From Sinorhizobium terangae (lineage in GTDB: Bacteria > Pseudomonadota > Alphaproteobacteria > Rhizobiales > Rhizobiaceae): a stretch of DNA of 64,000 bases. The DNA lies in assembly GCF_029714365.1 (NCBI RefSeq), contig NZ_CP121659.1:1674001-1738000 (forward strand), read 5' to 3'. A model generated the notes under the pieces. That model ran no database searches, was not told the origin of the DNA, and was given only the letters and a program-made list of their open reading frames with translations. The position numbers and the translations under genes were made by a program. Positions 49,641-59,024 of this stretch are shown here, one piece after another (position 1 is the first letter of the stretch; every line of letters begins with the position of its first letter).

Positions 49641-51263
49641 TTACATAAGCGCCTGATAACGAAAATGATCGAAATCGGCCGGCAATGCGTTGCCCGAGGT
49701 GTCGAAGGCGAACATGCCGGCGAAGGCGCCGGTGAACGAGCCATGCTCGCCACGTCCGCCCTCGTCGGAAACGACGCCCGCGTCAAGCACAGGGCCGATT
49801 GCCTGCCATGTGTCCCGCTCCGTCGCCCGCCAATAGAACTGGAGGTCGTTGTCACGCACCTCCATCGCCAGATGGATCGGTCCCTCCGGCACCGCGACGC
49901 CGCTGCCTGCCGGAAACTCCAGACGGCCATGCGGAAAATCGCCGGGGCACGAGAGAATGGTGACGACCCGTCCGAGCTTTTCGTGCCAGGTCACGCCCAA
50001 AGCGTGGAACTTGTGCCGATTGTAGTAATGCGTCAGGCCGGCCACCTGCTGGTAAGTCTCTGGCGCAAATTCGACAACGGTCTCAGCCCGGAAGGAATGG
50101 TGCTCCTGCCGCCGCGCCACCAGTGCTTGTTCGAACCAGCTGCCGATGCTTTCCCGGCCGAAGAGCCGGAGGTGCCCTTCCCGCCACGTCAGTGAAAAGA
50201 TGCGATCGGCCACAGGCGTGCGCAGCCACTGGAACTCGAAAGGAAGCGCGCCCTCGTCGAAATCGGTCTCGACCACGTCTGGCTGCGCGACGACGCTAGT
50301 GTCTGCCGGCGCCGGGACGGTGACGTCAGGGACCGCGCCGCCGTTTTCGAGGTACAGCCAGCCATCCTCGCGCCAGACGCATTTCTGCAGCGCCGTCTCG
50401 CGGCCGAGGGTGCAGCGCCGCTTCGGCGGCAGCGGGCGTCCGCAGAGATGGGTATGGTAGGCCTGCCCGTCCGGCGTCTCGACATATTGCCCGTGCCCCG
50501 CCCGCTGCAGCGCGGCTTCGGGATGATTCTTCGAGGTAATGAGGTGGGTGTTCGGGTGCATCTCGTAGGGGCCGTCGATGGTGCGCGAACGCGCCATCGT
50601 CACCGCATGATCATAGCCGGTGCCACCTTCCGCGACCGTCAGATAGTACCAGCCGTTGCGCTTGAAGAGATGCGGGCCCTCGACCAGACCGAGTGAGCTG
50701 CCGGCGAAAATGTTCTTGACCGGTCCGACGAGCCGGCGAGTACGCTCGTCCCACTCCTGCAGGAGAATCCCGTCGAAAGCCGGACTCTTCGGCGCCCCGC
50801 CGAAGCTCTCGGTGCGGTGGTTCCACTGCATGTTGAGGAACCACTTGCGGCCGTCGTCGTCATGGAAGAGCGAGGGGTCAAAGCCGGACGAATTGACGTA
50901 CACTGGATCGGACCAGGTCGCCTCCACCGCTTCCGCCGTGACGATGTAGTTGTGCGCGTCCTTGAAATTGCCGTCGAAGCGCTTGACGTCGGTATAGACC
51001 AGCCAGAACAGTCCGTCCGAATAGGACAGGCACGGCGCCCAGATGCCGCAGCTATCCGGGTTGCCGCGCATGTCGAGCTGGCTGGCTCGCTCCAGCGGCC
51101 GGCGCACGAGTCGCCAGTTCACGAGATCGCGTGAATGGTGGATCTGCACGCCCGGATACCATTCGAAAGTCGACGTGGCGATGTAATAATCGTCGCCGAC
51201 CCGGCAGATCGACGGATCCGGGTTGAAGCCCGGAAGGATCGGGTTGCGGATAGTCGCGACCAT
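49641..51263 (-). CDS. Glycoside hydrolase family 43 beta-xylosidase/arabinofuranosidase
   Basis: A 540-residue cytosolic glycosidase with the five-bladed GH43 catalytic domain and a C-terminal beta-sandwich. FNPDPSI near residue 13 carries the general base Asp, DPSLFHDDDGRKWF the pKa-modulating Asp, and GLVEGPHLFKRNGWYYL the acid Glu near 190. The size and the C-terminal domain (FQWLRTPVADRIFSLT) fit the XynB subfamily (GH43_11), which cleaves xylo-oligosaccharides. The ATG at 51263 with GAAGAGGC upstream is used rather than 51287, which lies inside a long palindrome. It is a single gene here. Confidence 0.9.
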   Translation of the reverse strand: MVATIRNPILPGFNPDPSICRVGDDYYIATSTFEWYPGVQIHHSRDLVNWRLVRRPLERASQLDMRGNPDSCGIWAPCLSYSDGLFWLVYTDVKRFDGNFKDAHNYIVTAEAVEATWSDPVYVNSSGFDPSLFHDDDGRKWFLNMQWNHRTESFGGAPKSPAFDGILLQEWDERTRRLVGPVKNIFAGSSLGLVEGPHLFKRNGWYYLTVAEGGTGYDHAVTMARSRTIDGPYEMHPNTHLITSKNHPEAALQRAGHGQYVETPDGQAYHTHLCGRPLPPKRRCTLGRETALQKCVWREDGWLYLENGGAVPDVTVPAPADTSVVAQPDVVETDFDEGALPFEFQWLRTPVADRIFSLTWREGHLRLFGRESIGSWFEQALVARRQEHHSFRAETVVEFAPETYQQVAGLTHYYNRHKFHALGVTWHEKLGRVVTILSCPGDFPHGRLEFPAGSGVAVPEGPIHLAMEVRDNDLQFYWRATERDTWQAIGPVLDAGVVSDEGGRGEHGSFTGAFAGMFAFDTSGNALPADFDHFRYQALM

Positions 51264-51281
51264 GGCTTGCCTCTTCCCTTG

Positions 51282-51329
51282 GATCACGATGATTTTGGGT
51301 CGAATCGACCAAAAATCATAAACGTGATC
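51282..51329 (-). promoter_or_regulatory. 48-bp near-perfect palindrome upstream of the GH43 gene
   Basis: GATCACG and ATGATTTTGGGTCGA on the left match CGTGATC and TCGACCAAAAATCAT on the right with one mismatch and a three-base bulge, centred on 51304. It ends 18 bp before the start codon, so it is either a repressor operator in the promoter/leader or an mRNA hairpin that could affect ribosome access. Confidence 0.65.
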
Positions 51330-51610
51330 GATTCTAATAAGTTAGAGCGGGATGCGGGCGGAAAACCGCGCACACTTTTCCTCATCCCTCTCTAGATTCT
51401 TGGCGAGCGCATCCAGCCTGAAACTCCGAAGCGTTTCAAGACCCCGTCACGCCGTTACCGGTGCGGGAGGAGCAGGTCAAAATGGTCTTACTCCCGAATC
51501 GGCTTAAGCATGAAGCAGACCGATGACCATTCCGTGGAGCGCAACTTGTGGAGAAAACAGCGATCGCGGCGCGCCCTGCCTAAGTCTTGGGCATTTCCTC
51601 CCGCCCCGTA

Positions 51611-51630
51611 TTCGACTTTCGTCTGAGACG
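51611..51630 (+). promoter_or_regulatory. Motif shared by the two TRAP transcription units (dctQM copy)
   Basis: TTCGACTTTCGTCTGAGACG lies about 110 bp before the dctQ start. It matches 17 of 20 positions with a sequence in the upstream region of dctP (55746-55765). The inner GAC-TTTC-GTC is a short dyad. Confidence 0.4.
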
Positions 51631-51738
51631 ATCTCGCTATCCCGGAAAATTGGGCTTCGGACTTGAAAGGAGGCTTGAAATCGGCACTGTGACTGTGCTT
51701 GGCGAAAGATAAAAACAGCCATTGCGGGGAGGAACTTG

Positions 51739-52314
51739 ATGAAACCGTTACTCGGCTTCAGTCGGTTGATCGACACTGTCACCGAGAATATCGGCAAGGC
51801 GGTCGGCTGGCTCATTCTGGTCGCCGTGCTCGTCAGCGCGGGCAATGCCGTCATCCGAAAAATCTTCAACATGTCGTCGAATGCCTGGCTCGAGGCACAG
51901 TGGTATCTCTTCGGCGCCGCCTTCATGTTCGCCGCCGCCTATACGCTCAGCCAGAACGAACACATCCGCATCGACGTCGTCTACGGCAGTTTCTCGCGCC
52001 GTGTGCAGCACTGGATCGACCTCTTCGGTCACGTCTTCTTCCTGATGCCGTTCGTGCTGCTCATGCTCTATTATCTCGTCCCTTACGTCCGGATGTCCTA
52101 TGTGTCGGGCGAAGTCTCCTCGAGCGCAGGCGGCCTCATCATCTGGCCGGCAAAAGCCATCCTGCTCATCGGCTTCGTGCTGCTGGCCCTGCAGGGTGTT
52201 TCGGAAATCATCAAGAAAATCGCCGTCATGACGGGAAATATGGACGATCCCACCCCCTATGTGCCGACGCATGCGCCGCTTGACGAAGCCGTGGGGCCGG
52301 AGGTGCGCCCATGA
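51739..52314 (+). CDS. TRAP transporter small permease (DctQ)
   Basis: A 191-residue four-helix subunit of a tripartite sodium-dependent uptake system. LSQNEHIRIDVVYGSFSRRVQHWIDLFGH (residues about 70-98) is the family core with the conserved RID motif, and WPAKAILLIGFVLLALQG the last helix. GGGGAGGA precedes the ATG at 51739. The stop overlaps the dctM start (ATGA). Its wide C terminus and partner size place it in the mannitol/chloroaromatic type subgroup whose binding proteins take up 2-oxo acids. Confidence 0.92.
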   Translation: MKPLLGFSRLIDTVTENIGKAVGWLILVAVLVSAGNAVIRKIFNMSSNAWLEAQWYLFGAAFMFAAAYTLSQNEHIRIDVVYGSFSRRVQHWIDLFGHVFFLMPFVLLMLYYLVPYVRMSYVSGEVSSSAGGLIIWPAKAILLIGFVLLALQGVSEIIKKIAVMTGNMDDPTPYVPTHAPLDEAVGPEVRP

Positions 52315-54104
52315 TTGAGTTCATTGCTGAAAACCTGGCGCCGATCATGTTCGTGTCGCTGATCGTGTTCCTGATGCTGGGTTACCCTGTCGCCTTTTCG
52401 CTTGCCGCCAACGGTCTCCTGTTCTTCATTATCGGCGTGGAACTCGCGCCGCTTTCGGATTCGATCAACCTCTCCTGGCCGCTGCTCAACGCGCTGCCGG
52501 AACGGTTCTGGGGGGTGATGTCCAACGACACGTTGCTCGCCATCCCCTTCTTTACCTTCATGGGCATCGTGCTCGAGAAATCCGGCATGGCCGAGGATCT
52601 GCTCGACACGATCGGCCAGCTCTTCGGTCCCGTCCGCGGCGGTCTTGCCTATGCGGTCATCTTCGTCGGCGCTATGCTTGCGGCAACCACCGGCGTGGTT
52701 GCCGCCTCGGTCATCGCAATGGGGCTGATCTCGCTGCCGATCATGCTGCGCTACGGCTACGACCGGCGCGTGGCGTCCGGGGTGATCGCGGCCTCCGGCA
52801 CGCTCGCCCAGATCATCCCGCCCTCGCTCGTGTTGATCGTCCTTGCCGACCAGCTCGGCCGCTCTGTCGGCGACATGTATGCCGGCGCCCTCATCCCGGG
52901 CCTCGTGCTGACGGGCCTGTACATGGGTTACGTCCTGCTCATGTCATTCCTGAAACGCGACTCGATGCCGGCACTGCCGCTTGAAGCCCGAACGCTAGGC
53001 TCGGGCGTCGCGTCGCTTATCGTCGCCCTCGTCGTGGCGGCTGGCATCGCCTACGCCGCCCACGTCTACCTTTCGCCGACGCAGGGCGAAAACGCGGACA
53101 TCCTCGGGGCGACGGTCGGCGTCGCGTTCATCTATGTCGTCGCGCTCATCGACCGCGCGTTCAAGATCAATGCGCTGTCCCGGTTAGCCCAGCAGGTCAT
53201 CATCGTCCTGATCCCACCGCTTGCGCTGATCTTCCTGGTGCTCGGCACGATCTTCCTCGGCATCGCGACGCCGACGGAAGGCGGAGCGATGGGCGCGGTC
53301 GGCGCCCTGATCATGGCGGCCGCCAAGGGTCGTCTTACTCTCGATGTCGTACGCGGGGCGTTGACCGCCACGACGCGCCTTTCCGCCTTCGTGCTGTTCA
53401 TCCTGATCGGCGCGCGCGTCTTCTCGCTGACCTTCTATGGCGTCAACGGGCACATCTGGGTGGAACATCTGCTGACGGCGATGCCGGGAGGCGAAGTCGG
53501 CTTCCTGATCGCGGTCAACCTGCTGGTCTTCTTCCTGGCATTCTTCCTCGATTTCTTCGAGCTCGCCTTCATCATCGTGCCGCTGCTCGCACCGGCGGCC
53601 GACAAGCTCGGGATCGACCTCATCTGGTTCGGCGTGCTGCTCGGCATCAACATGCAGACGAGCTTCATGCATCCGCCCTTCGGCTTCGCGCTCTTCTACC
53701 TGCGCTCGGTCGCAGCCAGGGTGCCATACCTCGACAAGGTGACCGGCAAGATCACCCAACCGGTCACCACCGGCCAGATCTATTGGGGTGCCGTGCCTTT
53801 CGTCGGTATCCAGATCCTCATGGTAGCGCTGACGATCATGTTCCCGCAGATGGTCATGCACTACAAGGGAAGCGGCGCGGCCGTGGATCCGTCCACCATC
53901 AAGATCGAGGTGCCGGGCTTCGGAACGGGTGGCGGCGGACTGACGCTCCCGGACAATGGCGGCGGCCTCGGCCTTCCGGGCGGCCTGCAACTTCCGGGCG
54001 GCAGTCCGCTCGACAACGGTCAGCAGCCGGCGCAGCCGAACAACGCGCCCGCTCAGCAAAACAAGCCGGCGACCGATCTCAGCGCACCGCCTAAGTTCAA
54101 CTGA
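52311..54104 (+). CDS. TRAP transporter large permease (DctM) with C-terminal extension
   Basis: A 597-residue, about 12-14 helix membrane subunit that carries out transport. FFTFMGIVLEKSGMAEDLLD near residue 80, GGLAYAVIFVGAMLAATTGVVAASVIAMGL near 115-145, PPSLVLIVLADQ and MGAVGALI are family segments. It is longer than the usual 430 residues: a loop with extra helices after residue 220 and a Gly/Pro/Gln-rich C-terminal tail of about 65 residues (LGLPGGLQLPGGSPLDNGQQ) that is probably disordered. It follows dctQ with a 4-bp overlap and is closed by a terminator. Confidence 0.93.
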   Translation: MIEFIAENLAPIMFVSLIVFLMLGYPVAFSLAANGLLFFIIGVELAPLSDSINLSWPLLNALPERFWGVMSNDTLLAIPFFTFMGIVLEKSGMAEDLLDTIGQLFGPVRGGLAYAVIFVGAMLAATTGVVAASVIAMGLISLPIMLRYGYDRRVASGVIAASGTLAQIIPPSLVLIVLADQLGRSVGDMYAGALIPGLVLTGLYMGYVLLMSFLKRDSMPALPLEARTLGSGVASLIVALVVAAGIAYAAHVYLSPTQGENADILGATVGVAFIYVVALIDRAFKINALSRLAQQVIIVLIPPLALIFLVLGTIFLGIATPTEGGAMGAVGALIMAAAKGRLTLDVVRGALTATTRLSAFVLFILIGARVFSLTFYGVNGHIWVEHLLTAMPGGEVGFLIAVNLLVFFLAFFLDFFELAFIIVPLLAPAADKLGIDLIWFGVLLGINMQTSFMHPPFGFALFYLRSVAARVPYLDKVTGKITQPVTTGQIYWGAVPFVGIQILMVALTIMFPQMVMHYKGSGAAVDPSTIKIEVPGFGTGGGGLTLPDNGGGLGLPGGLQLPGGSPLDNGQQPAQPNNAPAQQNKPATDLSAPPKFN

Positions 54105-54153
54105 TGAAGCAATCCGGCCTGACCATCTCCCGGCAGGCCGACCGCAACAACGA

Positions 54154-54190
54154 GGCCCCGAATGTCGAAGTGGCATTCGGGGGCTTTTTT
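54154..54190 (+). terminator. Terminator of dctQM
   Basis: GGCCCCGAATG pairs with CATTCGGGGGC around TCGAAGTGG, followed by TTTTTTCG; it starts 50 bp after the dctM stop. Confidence 0.88.
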
Positions 54191-54239
54191 CGTCTGCCAT
54201 CGCGCCCCGCGGTCGCGAATGAGTCCGGCGGAGCCTGTC

Positions 54240-54335
54240 CTACAGCCGCGCGTTATCAGACGCGCAAAGGGCCTGTAGTACTTTGAACTGCTGCATGTTT
54301 TTGAAAATCGGCTGGTTTAAGGAAACATGCAGTAG
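54240..54335 (+). repeat. RIME-like element, 96 bp
   Basis: CTACAGCCGCGCGTTATCAG at the start (the usual GCGC is lost), then GTAGTACTTTGAACTGCTGC and an end GGAAACATGCAGTAG. It lies between the dctQM terminator and a second terminator near dctP. Confidence 0.85.
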
Positions 54336-54368
54336 CATGGCGCCGATATTTCGAGACGCCAAAGAAAT

Positions 54369-54395
54369 ACCCCGGAGCCAAGCCCCGGGGTTTTT
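54369..54395. terminator. Terminator between the convergent dctM and dctP genes
   Basis: ACCCCGG pairs with CCGGGGT around AGCCAAGCC, followed by TTTTTCGC on the plus strand and ATTTCTTT on the minus strand, so it may serve both directions; it lies 28 bp beyond the dctP stop. Confidence 0.75.
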
Positions 54396-54419
54396 CGCTT
54401 CTACGATTGCGAGAGCAGC

Positions 54420-55820
<1,401 letters not shown>

Positions 55821-56849
55821 TTAGAGCTCCGCCGACTTGGCCCAGAGGTTGATATCGGCCTCGCGCGCATAGAGATCGATCTCGGCGAGTTCTTCCGTCG
55901 TGAAGCTGTCGTTCTCGAGCGCCTTGACGCAATCGATAATCTGCCCGGACCGGCTGGCGCCGATCAGAGCCGACGTAATACGGCCGCCGCGCAGCACCCA
56001 GGCAAGCGCCATCTGCGCCAGAGTCTGGCCACGGCGGTCCGCAATGCCGTTCAGCTTGCGGATGTTGTCGATGATCGCCGGACGGATGAAATCCTTCTTG
56101 AGGAAGTGGTTCTGGGCCGCGCGACTATCCTCGGGGATCCCGTTTAGGTACTTCGTCGTCAGCATGCCCTGGGCAAGCGGCGAGAAGACGATCGAGCCGA
56201 TGCCTAGATCTTCGAGCGTATCGATGAGCCCGTCGTCCTCGACCCAGCGGTTGAGCATGGAATAGCTCGGCTGGTGGATCAGGCACGGCGTTCCGAGATC
56301 CTTAAGGATCGCCGCCGCTTCGCGGGTGCGCTGCGAATTATAGGACGAGATGCCGACACAGAGCGCCCTGCCCGAACGGACGATGTGGTCGAGCGCGCCG
56401 CAGGTCTCTTCGAGCGGTGTGTCCGGATCGAAGCGGTGGGAATAGAAGATGTCGACGTAGTCGAGGCCCATCCGCTTCAGGCTCTGGTCGCAGGAAGCGA
56501 TCAGATATTTGCGGCTGCCCCATTCGCCATAGGGTCCCGGCCACATGTCGTAACCGGCCTTGGAGGAGATGATCAGTTCGTCGCGCAAATTGGCGAAGTC
56601 GGTGCGCATGATCTCGCCAAAGGCAGTTTCAGCCGATCCAGGCGGCGGACCGTAGTTGTTGGCGAGGTCGAAATGGGTGATGCCGAGATCGAAGGCCGTA
56701 CGGCACATGTCGATCTTACGCTCGTGCGGCGTGTCGCCGCCGAAATTGTGCCACAGGCCGAGCGAGATCGCTGGCAGCTTCAGCCCGCTCTTGCCGCAGC
56801 GATTGTATTTCATCTTCTCGTATCGGTTTTCCGCCGGTTGCCAGGCCAT
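55821..56849 (-). CDS. Aldo/keto reductase, YghZ (L-glyceraldehyde 3-phosphate reductase) type
   Basis: A 342-residue NADPH-dependent (beta/alpha)8 enzyme. The catalytic tetrad is visible: Asp and Tyr in THFDLANNYGPP near residue 60, Lys in ISSKAGYDMWPGPYG near 90, and His in DIFYSHRFDP near 125. MKYNRCGKSGLKLPAISLGLWHNFG and SYSMLNRWVEDDGL are typical of the YghZ/voltage-gated channel beta-like subgroup. GAAGGAAC lies six bases before the ATG at 56849. It is the last gene of the leftward sugar operon, separated from the dehydrogenase gene by a repeat element. Confidence 0.9.
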   Translation of the reverse strand: MAWQPAENRYEKMKYNRCGKSGLKLPAISLGLWHNFGGDTPHERKIDMCRTAFDLGITHFDLANNYGPPPGSAETAFGEIMRTDFANLRDELIISSKAGYDMWPGPYGEWGSRKYLIASCDQSLKRMGLDYVDIFYSHRFDPDTPLEETCGALDHIVRSGRALCVGISSYNSQRTREAAAILKDLGTPCLIHQPSYSMLNRWVEDDGLIDTLEDLGIGSIVFSPLAQGMLTTKYLNGIPEDSRAAQNHFLKKDFIRPAIIDNIRKLNGIADRRGQTLAQMALAWVLRGGRITSALIGASRSGQIIDCVKALENDSFTTEELAEIDLYAREADINLWAKSAEL

Positions 56850-56882
56850 GTCGATGTTCCTTCGTTTCGGATGGCGCTTGAT

Positions 56883-57045
56883 ACCCCTCCCCAACCCCTC
56901 CCCACAAGGGGGAGCGGCTCACCCTGCCGCACCTTCCCTCCTCCGTCTCAGCGACATCGACCGCACGCAAAAGGCCGGAAGTAGGCAGGCGAGTGCCGGA
57001 GGCGCCAAGCCCCTCCCCCTTGTAGGGAGGGTTTGGGGAGGGGTT
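56883..57045. repeat. Inverted pair of G/C-run palindromic elements
   Basis: CCCCTCCCCAACCCCTCCCC then ACAAGGGGGAG (56885-56914) is the reverse complement, with few changes, of CCCCTCCCCCTTGTAGGGAG then GGTTTGGGGAGGGG (57010-57043). About 95 bp of Cys-free, non-coding sequence lies between. The same consensus is present in frame in uvrB (36844-36936). Confidence 0.8.
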
Positions 57046-57052
57046 CGCCCCT

Positions 57053-58189
57053 TTACCGCAGCAGCGCCTGCGCCTCTTCGATGCCCAGTGCGGCCGGCTG
57101 CGTGCAGGTGGTCGAAAGCGTCACGAACCGCCCCTCCTCGCCGGATTTCAGGATCGACACCATTACGTCGACGCCGTGAAGCGCGCGGTCGAGCGAGCAG
57201 CGCGCGTCGCGGCCGTTGAGAATGGCGTTCGCCATGTCCGCGAGACCGGCCGTGCGATAGTTGGCGATCGGCCCCGCCGGGTGATCCCAGTTGTTGACCG
57301 CAAAGGGATGCTCCCACATTTCCAGAGGCTGAATGTTCTTGTCACGCCCGCTCGCCTCGACGGCGCCACCGAAGAAATTGGGGTCCGGCACGAACAGCGA
57401 TCCTTCGGTGCCATAGAGCTCCATGTTGGCATGGCGGTGCGACCAGACATCCCAGCTTGCCGAAAGCGTGATCGTCGCGCCGTTCTGGAATTCGAGCAGC
57501 GCATGGATGTTGGTCGGCGTCTTGACCGGAATGACCTCACCATTGCGCGGTGCGCTGGTGATCGTCCGCGTCTCGTTGGCCATAGACGAGAGCGCAGCGA
57601 CGCGCTTCACGGGGCCGATCAGGTTGATGAGGTTGGCGATGTAGTAAGGTCCGAGATCGAGCACCGGACCACCGCCTGGCAGGAAGAAGAAATCCGGATT
57701 CGGATGCCACATCTCCATGCCGGGGCCCATGACGTGGCAGGTTCCCGATGTAATGCGGCCGATCTTGCCGGCGTCGATGTAGTCGCGGGCGAGTTGGTGC
57801 GCACCGCCGAGGAAGGTATCCGGTGCGCAGCCGACCGTAAGGCCCTTCGCCTTGGCGACAGCCCTGAGTTCCTCGCCCTGCTCCAGTGTCAGGACCAGGG
57901 GCTTTTCGGAGTAGACATGTTTTCCGGCTTCGAGGATCGCCTTCGAAACGGGAAAATGCGCGTCCGGGATCGTGAGATTGACGATGATGTCCACTTCCGG
58001 ATTGGCCAGCAGCGCTTCGATGCTCTGCGCCGTCACGTCATATTCCGCGCCCCGTGCCTCGGCCGCTGCCGGGTTGATGTCGGCGCACGCGACCATCCTG
58101 ATGCCCTTGAAGAGCGGCGCGAGCTTGAAATAGGTGGTGGAGATGTTGCCGCATCCAATGATGCCGACGCCAAGTTCCTTCGTCTTCAT
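57053..58189 (-). CDS. Gfo/Idh/MocA family oxidoreductase
   Basis: A 378-residue NAD(P)-dependent sugar or cyclitol dehydrogenase. The Rossmann motif GVGIIGCGNIS is at residues 7-17, the catalytic EKP triad in VYSEKPLVLT near 92, and a C-terminal alpha/beta domain carrying GGGPVLDLGPYY with the conserved DxxxH-like Asp/Tyr positions. The ATG at 58189 is used; a GTG at 58204 overlapping the upstream stop is possible. In this operon it probably oxidises a mannose-type sugar or glycoside; pairing with a TIM-barrel isomerase is common in 3-keto-glycoside pathways. Confidence 0.9.
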   Translation of the reverse strand: MKTKELGVGIIGCGNISTTYFKLAPLFKGIRMVACADINPAAAEARGAEYDVTAQSIEALLANPEVDIIVNLTIPDAHFPVSKAILEAGKHVYSEKPLVLTLEQGEELRAVAKAKGLTVGCAPDTFLGGAHQLARDYIDAGKIGRITSGTCHVMGPGMEMWHPNPDFFFLPGGGPVLDLGPYYIANLINLIGPVKRVAALSSMANETRTITSAPRNGEVIPVKTPTNIHALLEFQNGATITLSASWDVWSHRHANMELYGTEGSLFVPDPNFFGGAVEASGRDKNIQPLEMWEHPFAVNNWDHPAGPIANYRTAGLADMANAILNGRDARCSLDRALHGVDVMVSILKSGEEGRFVTLSTTCTQPAALGIEEAQALLR

Positions 58190-58204
58190 GTTTTTTTCCG
58201 TCAC

Positions 58205-58966
58205 TCAATAGGATTGGATGGAAGCCAGCGAACGTTCAGCAAAGCGCCGGAAGTCGCTGGGGTTGTCGTGTTCGGCGATGAAATATTTCACCGAGGTTGC
58301 GGAGAGCGCCTTTACGAGCCCCTTCCAGTCGATCGTGCCATGGCCGACATCGGCCCAGCCGTCCTCATCAACCTTCTCGCCCCTCGGCGCGATATCCTTG
58401 ACGTGGACCGCAGTGATACGGCTGCCGTATTTCGCGATCCAGGCGAAGGGATCGGCGCCGCCACGCACGATCCAGGCGATATCGGCCTCCCAGGAAAGAT
58501 CCGGGCCGCCGGAGAAGATGTGGTCCAGTGGTGTGGAGCCATCCGCGAGGGCATGGAATTCGAAGTCGTGGTTATGCCAGCCGAAGTCGAGACCCGCATC
58601 CCGGAAAGGTTTGCCCGCCGCTTGCAGGCGTGCACCGAAGGCGCGCCAGCCGGCCGCATCGCTCGGGCGCTGGTCCGGCATCAGGTAAGGGCAGTAGATC
58701 GCCCGGATGCCAAGCGCATCGGCGATCCGCTGCACCCTCGCCGGCTCCTGCTCCAGCATGTCGATGCCGAAATGCGCCGTCGGCATGGTGACGCCGCTGC
58801 GTTCGAGACCGCGCTTGAAGTCAGCGACCTCTTCGTCGGTCAGCGACGCGTAAAGCGCGCCGTAGCCCTCGACCTGAGTATAGCCAGCCTTGCCGACGGC
58901 GGCGAGCACGTCGGCGAGCGGCGGAAAATTGCGGGCGCTGTAGAGTTGGAAGCTGACGTCTTTCAT
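58205..58966 (-). CDS. Sugar phosphate isomerase/epimerase (AP endonuclease 2-like TIM barrel)
   Basis: A 253-residue metal-dependent TIM-barrel protein of the xylose isomerase-like superfamily. SFQLYSARNFPPLADVLAAVGKAGY opens the barrel (residues 5-29), FGWHNHDFEF near 140 and HVKDIAPRG near 195 supply metal ligands, and FIAEHDNPSDF near 235 the last Glu. GAGGAG precedes the ATG at 58966. It lies between the lyxose isomerase and dehydrogenase genes, the latter starting about 15 bp after its stop. Confidence 0.88.
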   Translation of the reverse strand: MKDVSFQLYSARNFPPLADVLAAVGKAGYTQVEGYGALYASLTDEEVADFKRGLERSGVTMPTAHFGIDMLEQEPARVQRIADALGIRAIYCPYLMPDQRPSDAAGWRAFGARLQAAGKPFRDAGLDFGWHNHDFEFHALADGSTPLDHIFSGGPDLSWEADIAWIVRGGADPFAWIAKYGSRITAVHVKDIAPRGEKVDEDGWADVGHGTIDWKGLVKALSATSVKYFIAEHDNPSDFRRFAERSLASIQSY

Positions 58967-59024
58967 CAAAAATTCTCCTCGTTAAGTGCGCAGGTATGGA
59001 TTGGTGGAAGCAGGTTCGGGCGTT

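Larger units (their letters stand above)
51264..51738. other. Divergent region between the GH43 gene and dctQ
   Basis: About 475 bp with the 48-bp palindrome near the GH43 end and the motif shared with the dctP upstream region at 51611-51630. No coding gene is seen between. Confidence 0.5.
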
